From Prevotellaceae bacterium UBA1720 (GTDB taxonomy: Bacteria; Bacteroidota; Bacteroidia; Bacteroidales; Bacteroidaceae): a stretch of 23,020 bases of DNA. A program made the position numbers and the translations under genes. This document shows positions 7,836 through 15,030 of the stretch, piece by piece (positions within the stretch are counted from its first letter, which is position 1; each line of letters begins with the position of its first letter). The notes under the pieces are model-generated. The model had not been told where the DNA came from and ran no database searches. It saw only the letters and a list, made by a program, of their open reading frames with translations. The stretch lies in NCBI GenBank assembly GCA_002317475.1, contig DCIS01000058.1:1-23020 (forward strand). Direction: 5' to 3'.

Positions 7836-8624
7836 TCAGAAACTCAGTGCACACTGGATGCCATAGGTTGGCATTACGAAGCGACGAGCCAGATGGTTGT
7901 CTTCATTCATACGTGTGGGTTCCCATTTCAGTCCCAGATCACGGCTGATGTCAAAGGAGGATAACTCTGCATCCACATAGGCATCAATCACAGAAATCAG
8001 ATAGACACCGGCAAATGCGAAAATACTCATGTCCCTGTATTTCCTATAGTAATTCTTCTTGCGCTTGAAGATGTCCTTGAAGCGTTCTTCCCTACCGGAA
8101 ATATTATACCCGAGAGGCAACATCTTCATATAGCTCTTTGTATTTGGATCATCGTCCATTATATCCAGATATGCCTGGGAGTAGTCCTTCAGCATCATGC
8201 CATTCCAGGACAAGGCATAGACGCAACCCAAAAATCCACCATACACGATGGGGAGTTTCCAGAACTTATGATTGTATATCTGTCCGGCACCAGGAAGGAT
8301 CAGTCCCAACCAGAACGAACGCAGAGGATCAGGAGTATACAACTCGATTTCAGGAACGGCAAAACGTCCCAGCGAGTCTGCGGGAACCACCTTCGAGGCT
8401 ACCTCGAGCACATCGGCCACCAATCCCTCGCCGAGGGAGTCCAATGCCTCCATGGCTTCCTCCAGTGCCACATGCCCAATGGTGTCCGGAACGGCAACAC
8501 CCATTTCCTCTGTAGACTCCATGATTTCCGCACGTCTCAGGGTGTCAGCATCCACTGACTGCCCCAATGTCACGATGCAGCACATCCAGGCCAGCAATCC
8601 GTATACAACGCGTCTAACTATCAA
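7836..8624 (-). CDS. DUF5683-like membrane/secreted protein, TTG start
   Basis: A 262-aa protein of unknown function. An N-terminal signal sequence (VVYGLLAWMCCIVTLGQS) is followed by a variable acidic region to ~95. The conserved part starts at PDPLRSFWLGLILPGAGQIYNHKFWKLPIVYGG (Pro/Gly-rich, an apparent membrane hairpin), with two hydrophobic stretches (GFLGCVYALSW and SIFAFAGVYLISVIDAYVDAEL). I recognise this as the DUF5683 pattern found downstream of parB in Bacteroidota. The first codon that keeps the whole signal sequence is TTG at 8624-8622, which overlaps the parB stop as TTGA. The next in-frame Met (residue 14) would cut into the hydrophobic core, so TTG with translational coupling to parB is preferred. 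No enzymatic motif is visible. Confidence 0.82.
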   Translation of the reverse strand: MIVRRVVYGLLAWMCCIVTLGQSVDADTLRRAEIMESTEEMGVAVPDTIGHVALEEAMEALDSLGEGLVADVLEVASKVVPADSLGRFAVPEIELYTPDPLRSFWLGLILPGAGQIYNHKFWKLPIVYGGFLGCVYALSWNGMMLKDYSQAYLDIMDDDPNTKSYMKMLPLGYNISGREERFKDIFKRKKNYYRKYRDMSIFAFAGVYLISVIDAYVDAELSSFDISRDLGLKWEPTRMNEDNHLARRFVMPTYGIQCALSF

Positions 8625-9520
8625 TTCTTCAGTTGATCAAACAGTTCGATGATGCGCAACAGTTCACTCTCGTTGGCAAAGGGGATGCTGATCTTGCCAC
8701 GCCCCTTGTCGGTACAAGTGAACTGAACCTTCGTCTGGAAGAAGTTGGAGAGTGTCTCTTTCAGAGAATTATACTCTGCAGGCACCTTGTTGCCACCCTT
8801 TACCTTCAAGCGGGTGTTTTCCTTTGTTTTGACGGTTCCTCCTTCCATCAGTTCCTTGACCATGCTCTCCACCTTGCGTACGCTGAGATTCTCTTGCTTT
8901 ATCTCTTCAAAGACCTTGATCTGCAGAGTAGGATCTTCCAAAGGCAGGATTGCACGGGCGTGACCCATATCCAATTCACGATTCTTCAAGGCCATCTGTA
9001 TGGTAGCTGGCAGCTTCAACAAACGCAGGTAATTGGTTACCGTGGCACGATTCTTGCCCACACGCTCACTCAGTCTCTCCTGAGTCAGTCCGTACTGCTC
9101 CATCAGATGCTGGTAGGCCAAGGCTATCTCCAGGGAGTTCAAGTCCTCGCGCTGGATATTCTCTATCAAGGCCATCTCCATCATATTCTCATCATCCACG
9201 GTGCGAATGTAGGCAGGAATACTGGTCAGACCTGCCAACTGAGAGGCACGCCAACGACGTTCGCCGGCAATAATGATGTACGAACCATCCCCCATTTCAC
9301 GTACGGTGATGGGTTGGATGATACCTATCTCGCGAATGCTGTCTGCCAACTCCTGTAACGCATCTTCGTCAAAGTCACGACGAGGTTGGTTGGGGTTAGG
9401 GCGGATAGCACTTATATTAACCTCATTAATGGAAGACGAACCTTCTGTTTGCACCTCTGCAGTGGAAATCAAGGCGTCCAAACCACGACCTAAGGCTGGA
9501 AATTTCTTATGTACTGCCAT
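8621..9520 (-). CDS. parB: Chromosome partitioning protein ParB
   Basis: A 299-aa CTP-dependent clamp that binds parS and spreads along DNA to act in origin segregation with ParA. The N-terminus KKFPALGRGLDALIS is the short ParA-stimulating peptide. The CTP-binding region has GERRWRA (87-93) and ENIQRED (120-126). A central helix-turn-helix (~145-170, LTQERLSERVGKNRATVTNYLRLL) binds parS, and the C-terminal dimer domain is residues ~245-299. The length is normal for the family. The gene follows parA by 77 bp and its stop overlaps the start of the DUF5683 gene by 4 bp. I found no convincing 16-bp parS site (consensus TGTTNCACGTGAAACA) in the window. Confidence 0.97.
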   Translation of the reverse strand: MAVHKKFPALGRGLDALISTAEVQTEGSSSINEVNISAIRPNPNQPRRDFDEDALQELADSIREIGIIQPITVREMGDGSYIIIAGERRWRASQLAGLTSIPAYIRTVDDENMMEMALIENIQREDLNSLEIALAYQHLMEQYGLTQERLSERVGKNRATVTNYLRLLKLPATIQMALKNRELDMGHARAILPLEDPTLQIKVFEEIKQENLSVRKVESMVKELMEGGTVKTKENTRLKVKGGNKVPAEYNSLKETLSNFFQTKVQFTCTDKGRGKISIPFANESELLRIIELFDQLKN

Positions 9521-9597
9521 TCTTTCAAATTGAAAAATGAAAATTAAAATTGCTGCAGATACAAGACAAGGAATAAAGCCTAAACGCTATCCCAAGC

Positions 9598-10365
9598 TTA
9601 CTTCTGCTCTCTTGCTATAATCTCCTCAGCCAGGGCCAGGTGATTCTTCGTTCCGGCTGCCTCTGCATCATAGAGGATAGCAGGCAAACCATGGCTTGGT
9701 GCCTCACTCAACTTTACATTACGCTGGATAACAGTATTAAACACCAGTTCCTGGAAATGACGCTTCACCTCATCATAAATTTGGTTGGCCAGTCGGAGAC
9801 GACTATCATACATAGTCAGCAGGAATCCCTCTATCTCGAGTCTCGGGTTGAGTTTTGATTTGATGATGCGGATGGTGTTCAGTAGTTTTGATATACCTTC
9901 CAATGCGAAATACTCGCACTGTACAGGAATGATAACGCTGTCAGCAGCCGTCAAAGCATTGACCGTGATAAGGCCCAAAGAGGGCGAACAGTCTATCAAA
10001 ATGTAGTCATATTCCTTTTTCAGAGGTTCAAACAACTTGAGCAGCACCTTTTCACGGTCCTTCATGTTGAGCATCTCTATTTCAGCTCCTACTAGGTCGA
10101 TATGAGAAGGTATGATATCCAATCCTTCAATCTCCGTGGTATAGATAGCTTCACGGACATCTACATCGCCTACAATGCAGTTGTAGATGGAGCAGTCTAT
10201 CTTGCTTGTATCCACACCCATGCCACTTGAAGCATTTGCCTGTGGGTCTGCATCTACCAGCAGTACCGACTTTTCCAATGCGGCCAGTGATGCGGCCAAA
10301 TTCATAGAGGTCGTAGTCTTGCCCACACCTCCTTTTTGGTTTGCTAAAGCAATAATCTTACCCAT
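9598..10365 (-). CDS. parA: Chromosome partitioning ATPase ParA (Soj family)
   Basis: A 255-aa P-loop ATPase that forms DNA-bound gradients on the nucleoid to move ParB-parS complexes. The deviant Walker A motif KGGVGKTT (11-18) has the signature lysine, followed by DADPQ (38-42) and the Walker B region YILIDCSPSLGLITVNAL (~120-137). Size and C-terminus are typical of chromosomal rather than plasmid ParA, with no N-terminal HTH. First gene of a probable five-gene minus-strand operon. A -7 box (TAACTTTG on the minus strand, 10454-10461) gives a leader of about 80 nt that contains a 14-bp perfect palindrome. Confidence 0.97.
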   Translation of the reverse strand: MGKIIALANQKGGVGKTTTSMNLAASLAALEKSVLLVDADPQANASSGMGVDTSKIDCSIYNCIVGDVDVREAIYTTEIEGLDIIPSHIDLVGAEIEMLNMKDREKVLLKLFEPLKKEYDYILIDCSPSLGLITVNALTAADSVIIPVQCEYFALEGISKLLNTIRIIKSKLNPRLEIEGFLLTMYDSRLRLANQIYDEVKRHFQELVFNTVIQRNVKLSEAPSHGLPAILYDAEAAGTKNHLALAEEIIAREQK

Positions 10366-10391
10366 TCGTTTACGTTTTCGTTCTGCAATTG

Positions 10392-10405
10392 ATGATGCGC
10401 ATCAT
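10392..10405. promoter_or_regulatory. 14-bp perfect palindrome in the parA leader
   Basis: ATGATGCGCATCAT is fully self-complementary and lies 27 bp upstream of the parA start codon, within the predicted mRNA leader. It may be a dimeric repressor operator or an RNA hairpin. It does not match parS. Confidence 0.4.
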
Positions 10406-10453
10406 GTCACTTTGTTTCGTCATAACACACCATCTGCTCACTGTGTATTGTTG

Positions 10454-10461
10454 CAAAGTTA
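10454..10461 (-). promoter_or_regulatory. Putative parA operon -7 promoter element
   Basis: Minus-strand TAACTTTG is an exact TAnnTTTG match, 88 bp upstream of the parA start. No good TTTG lies at -33. A second minus-strand match at 10595-10602 (TATCTTTG) could give a longer leader. Confidence 0.45.
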
Positions 10462-10644
10462 GGAAAAATAAGTCATTCCACCCATAAAAAAGCATCAAAG
10501 ATTAACCTATTTGTTCATAACTATGCAAAATTGTTGATAACTCACGGTCTTATTTAACTATGTAGCGCGTGCTTATGCACACATAATTTTCGCACAAAGA
10601 TAAGAATTTCCACCTGATTTTATGGCAATCTCAACCTTTTTTCT

Positions 10645-10652
10645 TACTTTTG
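10645..10652 (+). promoter_or_regulatory. Putative surE-lpxB -7 promoter element
   Basis: TACTTTTG matches TAnnTTTG, 26 bp upstream of the surE ATG. The predicted leader is about 20 nt. Confidence 0.5.
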
Positions 10653-10678
10653 CGTAACAAATATAACACGAATTAACA

Positions 10679-11443
10679 ATGTCACGACTGATTCTGATTA
10701 CAAACGACGATGGAGTACACGCAAAAGGCATACGTACCCTGGCCCGTCTGATGGCACCATTGGGTGAGGTATACATTGTAGCTCCTGACTCTGGGCGTAG
10801 CGGCGCGGGATGTAGCATCACGCCTACCCGTGCCATTGAACTGCAACACCTTGAGGACGATGGGTCGCTGCATTTCTACAGTTGTTCAGGCACCCCAGTT
10901 GATTGTGTCAAACTGGCCTGTGAACAGGTGGTTCCACGTCAGCCAGACCTTGTTGTCTCGGGTATCAATCATGGTGACAATGCCTCCATCAGTCTGCACT
11001 ACAGTGGCACTATGGGAGCTGTATTCGAGGCCTGCATGAAGGGGATTCCCGCCATTGGCTTTTCCTTGCAGAATTTTGACGCCGATGCAGATTTCTCTCA
11101 TTGCGAGGATTCTGTTGTAAAGATTGCAGAACACATCCTAGAGCATGGCCTACCCAACTCTGTCTGTCTGGATGTCAACTATCCCCAAGTGGATAAACTC
11201 CGTGGAACTAAAGTTACACGTCTGGCACACGGATCATGGACATCGGAATGGGTAAACGCCGTACATCCCTACAAAGACAACCTATACTGGCTAACAGGAA
11301 AGTTTTCTAACCTGGAGCCAGAATCCGAAGACACCGACTATTGGGCTTTAGAGCATGGATATGCTTCTATTACTCCCGTCAAGATGGATATGACTGCCTA
11401 CGATTGTATAGAAAAATTACACACTCTCAACGAACCGAATTAA
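10679..11443 (+). CDS. surE: 5'/3'-nucleotidase SurE
   Basis: A 254-aa metal-dependent phosphatase of the SurE family, which removes phosphate from nucleoside 5'- and 3'-monophosphates in the cytoplasm and is linked to stress survival in other bacteria. The metal-binding NDDG (9-12) sits right after the first strand (SRLILITNDDG). The conserved PDSGRSGAG loop (~40-48), the SGINHGDN metal ligand (~98-105) and the YSGTMGAVFEA motif are all present. The length is normal for the family. It is 60 bp upstream of lpxB on the same strand, so co-transcription is likely; this pairing is common in Bacteroidota. Confidence 0.95.
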   Translation: MSRLILITNDDGVHAKGIRTLARLMAPLGEVYIVAPDSGRSGAGCSITPTRAIELQHLEDDGSLHFYSCSGTPVDCVKLACEQVVPRQPDLVVSGINHGDNASISLHYSGTMGAVFEACMKGIPAIGFSLQNFDADADFSHCEDSVVKIAEHILEHGLPNSVCLDVNYPQVDKLRGTKVTRLAHGSWTSEWVNAVHPYKDNLYWLTGKFSNLEPESEDTDYWALEHGYASITPVKMDMTAYDCIEKLHTLNEPN

Positions 11444-11503
11444 AGGAATCCATTCACCACACAGAAGAGCTAATTTCAATTCCTGTCTTTCAACTACTCA
11501 CTC

Positions 11504-12640
11504 GTGAAGTACTACCTCATCGCCGGCGAGGCAAGTGGCGATTTACATGCCTCGCATTTAATGCACGCCCTCAAACAAGAGGATCCTCAAGCCGAATTTC
11601 GCTACTTTGGTGGCGACATGATGGCGGCTGAGGGTGGAACCTTAGTCCAGCACTATCGCGACTTGGCCTACATGGGTTTTATACCCGTATTGCTTCATGC
11701 CCGTACCATTCTGCGTGGCATGAGCCAGTGCAAGGAAGACATCATCAGGTGGCAGCCTAACGTGCTGATTCTCATAGACTATCCGGGATTTAACCTCAAG
11801 ATTGCCAAATATATTCACGCCAATAGTCAAATACTAGTCTATTATTACATTTCACCTAAGATATGGGCATGGAAAGAGCATCGCATCAAGGCCATCAAAA
11901 GGGACGTGGACAGGTTGTTCAGCATCCTGCCCTTCGAGGTGGAATTCTTTGAGCAGAAACACCACTACCCTATCACCTATGTAGGCAATCCTACGGTAGA
12001 TGAGGTAGAGGCATACAAGCAGACACACCCAGAGGACCACAAATCGTTTCGTCAGGACAATCACCTGGACGAACGCCCCATCATAGCTCTCTTGGCAGGA
12101 AGCCGCAAGCAGGAGATACGTGACAACCTCACACTTATGACAGAGGCAGCCCGACCATTTTCCGACGCGTACCAACTTGTGCTGGCAGCTGCGCCTGGGA
12201 TAGAGGAGTCATACTATGTCGAATGTACCAATGGACTGCCCGTCAAGGTGCTTCACAATCAGACTTACCGCATCCTGCAACACAGTACCGCTGCCCTTGT
12301 CACCAGTGGAACGGCAACCCTCGAAACGGCCCTTTTCCGTGTACCTCAAGTCGTTTGTTACTACATGCGCATGGGCAGACTCTTCAGTTTCCTTCGCCGT
12401 CATTTCCTTAAGGTTCCTTTTGTCTCTCTGGTCAATCTGGTGGCAAACAAAGAAGTGGTTGTTGAACTGGTTGCTGACGGTATGACGGTAGAAAACGCGC
12501 ACGATTGTCTTCAAGCCATCCTCCCTGGAGGCAGTGCACGAAGCAACATACTCGACGGCTATACCTACATGGCAGAACGTCTTGGCAAGCCAGGTGCACC
12601 ACAGCATGCTGCCAAGGAGATTATCAAGGGGCTGATTTAG
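11504..12640 (+). CDS. lpxB: Lipid-A-disaccharide synthase
   Basis: LpxB joins UDP-2,3-diacylglucosamine and lipid X to give the tetra-acylated disaccharide 1-phosphate in lipid A synthesis, at the inner face of the inner membrane. The 378 aa are a normal length. Family motifs: MKYYLIAGEASGDLHASHLM at the N-terminus, LIDYPGFNLKIAKY, YYISPKIWAWKEHRIKAIK, YVGNPTVDE, LLAGSRKQEI and TSGTATLETALFRVPQVVCY near the C-terminus. The start is GTG at 11504; it is chosen because the product then begins exactly at the conserved first strand and no in-frame ATG precedes it. Its product is the substrate of LpxK, encoded about 2.5 kb downstream. Short tandem repeats begin 11 bp after the stop. Confidence 0.96.
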   Translation: MKYYLIAGEASGDLHASHLMHALKQEDPQAEFRYFGGDMMAAEGGTLVQHYRDLAYMGFIPVLLHARTILRGMSQCKEDIIRWQPNVLILIDYPGFNLKIAKYIHANSQILVYYYISPKIWAWKEHRIKAIKRDVDRLFSILPFEVEFFEQKHHYPITYVGNPTVDEVEAYKQTHPEDHKSFRQDNHLDERPIIALLAGSRKQEIRDNLTLMTEAARPFSDAYQLVLAAAPGIEESYYVECTNGLPVKVLHNQTYRILQHSTAALVTSGTATLETALFRVPQVVCYYMRMGRLFSFLRRHFLKVPFVSLVNLVANKEVVVELVADGMTVENAHDCLQAILPGGSARSNILDGYTYMAERLGKPGAPQHAAKEIIKGLI

Positions 12641-12650
12641 ATTATTCCAT

Positions 12651-12716
12651 CCTAGGTGTTCCTAAGAATTACACGTACAGCATACGTATAGCCTACGTAC
12701 AGCCTACGTAGTCGTA
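12651..12716. repeat. 11-bp tandem repeats after lpxB
   Basis: Four copies of an 11-bp unit, ACGTAYAGCCT-like, start at 12673, 12684, 12695 and 12706 (ACGTACAGCAT, ACGTATAGCCT, ACGTACAGCCT, ACGTAGTCGT...). A CCTAGG at 12651 introduces the block. The exact 11-bp spacing puts the ACGTA cores on about the same helix face. No function is known to me. Confidence 0.7.
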
Positions 12717-12738
12717 CGGTACTTTTACGTGATTTGTA

Positions 12739-12762
12739 CGTATAAAACACGTGTTTTGTACG
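12739..12762. repeat. 24-bp palindrome with CACGTG core
   Basis: Arms are complementary apart from one T/G pair, with a 14-bp perfect core AAAACACGTGTTTT (12744-12757). It sits directly against the next hairpin at 12763. On the plus-strand transcript of lpxB the T/G position would be a U-G wobble, so the whole arm could pair. Confidence 0.65.
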
Positions 12763-12825
12763 GCGAGTCCTTTGGCGTACAAAAAAAGGAGCCCTGAAGC
12801 TCCTTTTGTACGCCAAAGGACTCGC
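12763..12825. terminator. Long hairpin, second copy of the tRNA-Leu tail and terminator
   Basis: Arms GCGAGTCCTTTGGCGTACAA... and the reverse complement ending ...GGACTCGC pair over about 27 bp with a 3-nt A bulge. The inner part AAAGGAGC-CCTGA-GCTCCTTT is the same as the terminator downstream of tRNA-Leu. On the minus strand it reads GAGTCCT, TT, then GGCGTACAAAAGGAGC and on, copying the tRNA 3' end and its terminator. It could end both lpxB transcripts (plus) and tRNA read-through (minus). Confidence 0.6.
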
Positions 12826-12892
12826 GCTCAGCCCGAAGGGATGCTTTCAAAGAAAAAGCGGAGAAAGAACCTACGTAGGTTTGAGTACTAAA

Positions 12893-12927
12893 GCGTACAA
12901 AAAAAAGGAGCCCTGAAGCTCCTTTTG
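12893..12927 (-). terminator. Rho-independent terminator of tRNA-Leu
   Basis: On the minus strand, directly after the tRNA, AAAAGGAGC and GCTCCTTTT form a 9-bp stem around a TTCAGG loop, followed by a run of eight T in total. GTAC/GTAC arms extend outside. This is a classical intrinsic terminator. Confidence 0.8.
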
Positions 12928-13009
12928 TACGCCAGATAGGACTCGAACCTACACGCATCACTGCACTAGATCCTAAGTCTAGCGTGTCTACCAATTCCAC
13001 CACTAGCGC
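12928..13009 (-). tRNA. tRNA-Leu (anticodon UAG)
   Basis: An 82-nt class II tRNA read on the minus strand. The acceptor stem GCGCTAG pairs with CTGGCGT (with G-U pairs at the ends). The D-arm has the Leu-type GGTGGAATTGGTAGACAC. The anticodon stem CTAGA/TCTAG encloses loop CTTAGGA, giving anticodon TAG, which reads CUN Leu codons. A long variable arm (GCAGTGATGC) and a T-arm with GGTTCGAGTCC follow. The discriminator base is A; CCA is not encoded and must be added. The promoter lies 36 bp upstream and an intrinsic terminator follows directly. Confidence 0.95.
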
Positions 13010-13044
13010 AAACAGAAATGAGGAAGCATCCTCAAATCTCGGTG

Positions 13045-13075
13045 CAAAGGTACGCATTTTGTGCGAACCAACAAA
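13045..13075 (-). promoter_or_regulatory. Promoter of tRNA-Leu
   Basis: Minus strand: TTTG (13075-13072), 19-bp spacer, then TACCTTTG (13052-13045). This is a near-ideal Bacteroidota -33/-7 pair and implies a leader of about 30 nt before the tRNA 5' end. Confidence 0.7.
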
Positions 13076-13092
13076 GAATAAGAAAGAAAAAG

Positions 13093-13123
13093 TTGGCAGT
13101 TTAAGGGGAAAAGAGTAATTTTG
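13093..13123 (+). promoter_or_regulatory. Putative promoter of the sppA-lpxK-punA-thiL operon
   Basis: TAATTTTG at 13116-13123 matches TAnnTTTG, and TTGG at 13093-13096 lies 19 bp upstream as a -33 candidate. The predicted leader is about 115 nt. It contains two CAAACGGG copies (13191-13198, 13200-13207) and a weak GCCCC/GGGGC stem (13180-13184 with 13205-13209). Confidence 0.5.
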
Positions 13124-13245
13124 CAGAGGTATTGCGCACGTACAACAAAATAAAATGCGCATGCCAGAAAAAACGTCTTGCCCCATGTAGCAAACGGGTC
13201 AAACGGGGCGTCCAATAATCAAGTCAATAAAAAACACAGATAATT

Positions 13246-15018
13246 ATGAAAGATTTTATGAAAATGACAGGTGCTACCATTGTAGGCCTGATCCTGTTCA
13301 GCATTGTGGTAACCATTATCTCCATCATTGGTCTGGCCGGCGTGGTAGCTACAGAGGGTAGCTACACAGCACCTGAGAACAGCATCTTACGCATCAACCT
13401 GAATGGCGGCATTAACGAGCGAGACGAGCAGAACCCCTTGGGCTTCCTTACTGGCGACAACGGAGAAGTCCTGGCTTTGGACAAACTGCTGACCGCCGTT
13501 GAGAAAGCTGCAAAAACCGATGACGTAAAGGGTATCTATCTGGAGGGTGGAAATCTGACCGGCACACCAGCCATGCTTCAGGAATTGCGCCAGGCATTGG
13601 TAGCTTTCAAGAAGTCAGGCAAATTTATCATAGCATACGCTGATACCTATTCTGCAGGTTCATACTACATTTGCTCAGTAGCCGATCAGGTACTGCTGAA
13701 CCCTAGTGGTATCATTGACTGGCACGGCCTGGCATCACAGCCCATCTTCTATACCGAGGCAATGGCAAAACTAGGTGTAAAGATGCAGGTATTCAAGGTA
13801 GGTAGCTTCAAGAGTGCCGTTGAACCTTACATCAACACAGAGATGAGCGAGCCCAATCGCGAGCAGACCACCAGTTACCTTACCAGCATCTGGAATGGAT
13901 GGGTGAAGGACATTGCTGCCTCACGCAAACTCACAGCCGAGCACCTCAATCTGATGGCCGATTCGCTCACCGCCTTTATGCAACCCACACAGATGGTAGA
14001 GGCCAAGATGGCAGACAAACTTTGCTATCGCGATGAGGTGAAGGACATCCTGAAGAAAAAGGTCGGGATGGAAGAGGACGACGTCCTGAACTTTGTCCCC
14101 TACAAGAGTATGGCTCAGGCTGTAATGGATATCGAGAAGCACAGTGACCGCATTGCCGTTTACTACGCTTATGGCGATATCGTAGATCAAGCCTCAAGTC
14201 CCCTGCAAAGTGGTGGCGAGGCTAGTATCGTGACAGACCCAGTTATCACCGACCTACAGAAACTGATGAAGGATAATGACGTAAAGGCTGTTGTCATTCG
14301 CGTGAACTCGGGTGGCGGTAGCGCTTATGCCAGTGAGCAGATCTGGCACCAAGTGCAGTTGCTCAAGGAGAAGAAGCCCGTTGTCATCTCAATGGGTGGT
14401 ATGGCTGCCTCTGGTGGATACTATATCAGTTGTGGTGCCAACAAGATTATCGCCGAACCCAGCACCTTAACTGGTAGCATTGGCATCTTTGGTATGTTCC
14501 CCGATGCCAGTGAACTACTCACTGACAAGATTGGCTTACACTTTGACGTAGTGAAAACCAACAAGTTTGCAGATTTCGGCAGTTATGCCCGTCCCATCAA
14601 CGAGGCAGAAGGCGAGAAGTTGCAGAACTATATCAACCATGGCTACGACTTGTTCACACGCCGCGTGGCAGAGGGACGTGGCATCTCTCAGGACAGCGTA
14701 AAGGTAATCGGCGAAGGTCGTGTGTGGACAGGTGAGCAAGCCAAGAATATCGGCTTGGTTGACGAGTTGGGCAACTTGCAGGATGCTATCAAGGCTGCAG
14801 CAAAACTGGCTAAGACCAGCGAGTACAACGTTGCCACCTACCCCGAGACCAAGTCAATGCTGGACGGCATCTTTGGAGGTGACAACGAGTACGACTTCAT
14901 GGATGCAAAGATCAAGTTGCTCCTGGGTGACTATTACAGCACCTACCACATGGTTAAGCAGTTAGGCACATGGAATCCCATCCAGGCCCGCTTGCCCTAC
15001 GACATTGTTATCAAGTAA
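13246..15018 (+). CDS. sppA: Signal peptide peptidase SppA, 67K type
   Basis: A 590-aa inner-membrane serine protease that degrades leftover signal peptides and membrane fragments. An N-terminal transmembrane segment (residues ~10-33, GATIVGLILFSIVVTIISIIGLAG) anchors a tandem two-domain protein of the same size class as E. coli SppA. By family knowledge the catalytic dyad is split between the repeats: Lys189 in VGSFKSAVEPY (first half) and Ser389 in GMAASGGYYIS (second half). The SGGGSAYASEQIW segment and ITGSIG-like TLTGSIGIFG loop are also conserved. All key residues are present. It is first in a four-gene plus-strand cluster, with lpxK 97 bp downstream across a short repeat block. Confidence 0.95.
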   Translation: MKDFMKMTGATIVGLILFSIVVTIISIIGLAGVVATEGSYTAPENSILRINLNGGINERDEQNPLGFLTGDNGEVLALDKLLTAVEKAAKTDDVKGIYLEGGNLTGTPAMLQELRQALVAFKKSGKFIIAYADTYSAGSYYICSVADQVLLNPSGIIDWHGLASQPIFYTEAMAKLGVKMQVFKVGSFKSAVEPYINTEMSEPNREQTTSYLTSIWNGWVKDIAASRKLTAEHLNLMADSLTAFMQPTQMVEAKMADKLCYRDEVKDILKKKVGMEEDDVLNFVPYKSMAQAVMDIEKHSDRIAVYYAYGDIVDQASSPLQSGGEASIVTDPVITDLQKLMKDNDVKAVVIRVNSGGGSAYASEQIWHQVQLLKEKKPVVISMGGMAASGGYYISCGANKIIAEPSTLTGSIGIFGMFPDASELLTDKIGLHFDVVKTNKFADFGSYARPINEAEGEKLQNYINHGYDLFTRRVAEGRGISQDSVKVIGEGRVWTGEQAKNIGLVDELGNLQDAIKAAAKLAKTSEYNVATYPETKSMLDGIFGGDNEYDFMDAKIKLLLGDYYSTYHMVKQLGTWNPIQARLPYDIVIK

Positions 15019-15030
15019 TGTATAGGAGAG

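Larger units (their letters stand above)
10366..10678. other. Divergent parA/surE intergenic region (no gene seen)
   Basis: 313 bp, AT-rich. It contains the parA -7 box (10454-10461, minus), a second minus-strand TATCTTTG at 10595-10602, and the surE -7 box (10645-10652, plus). Other elements are the palindrome ATGATGCGCATCAT (10392-10405), the direct repeats TTGTTCATAACT (10511-10522) and TTGTTGATAACT (10531-10542), and a GTGC/GCAC mini-hairpin near 10570-10581. No plausible coding frame is present. Confidence 0.7.

Noticed and set aside
10366..10678. Replication origin between parA and surE
   Set aside because: Only two imperfect DnaA-like boxes, no dnaA, gidA or rpmH nearby, and no skew data. 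Kept as a finding on the repeats only.
10573..10836. An 87-codon minus-strand frame covering the surE start
   Set aside because: Overlaps the surE N-terminus and its promoter; no family features or own promoter context.
12739..12762. CACGTG palindrome as a parS site for ParB
   Set aside because: parS needs TTTCACGTGAAA around the core; here the flanks are AAACACGTGTTT, the opposite arrangement. The AACACGTGTT at about 15858 is also too short.
12725..13186. A 153-codon minus-strand frame across the lpxB-sppA gap
   Set aside because: It runs through the tRNA-Leu, its terminator and the repeats; the translation is a by-product of the hairpin copies.
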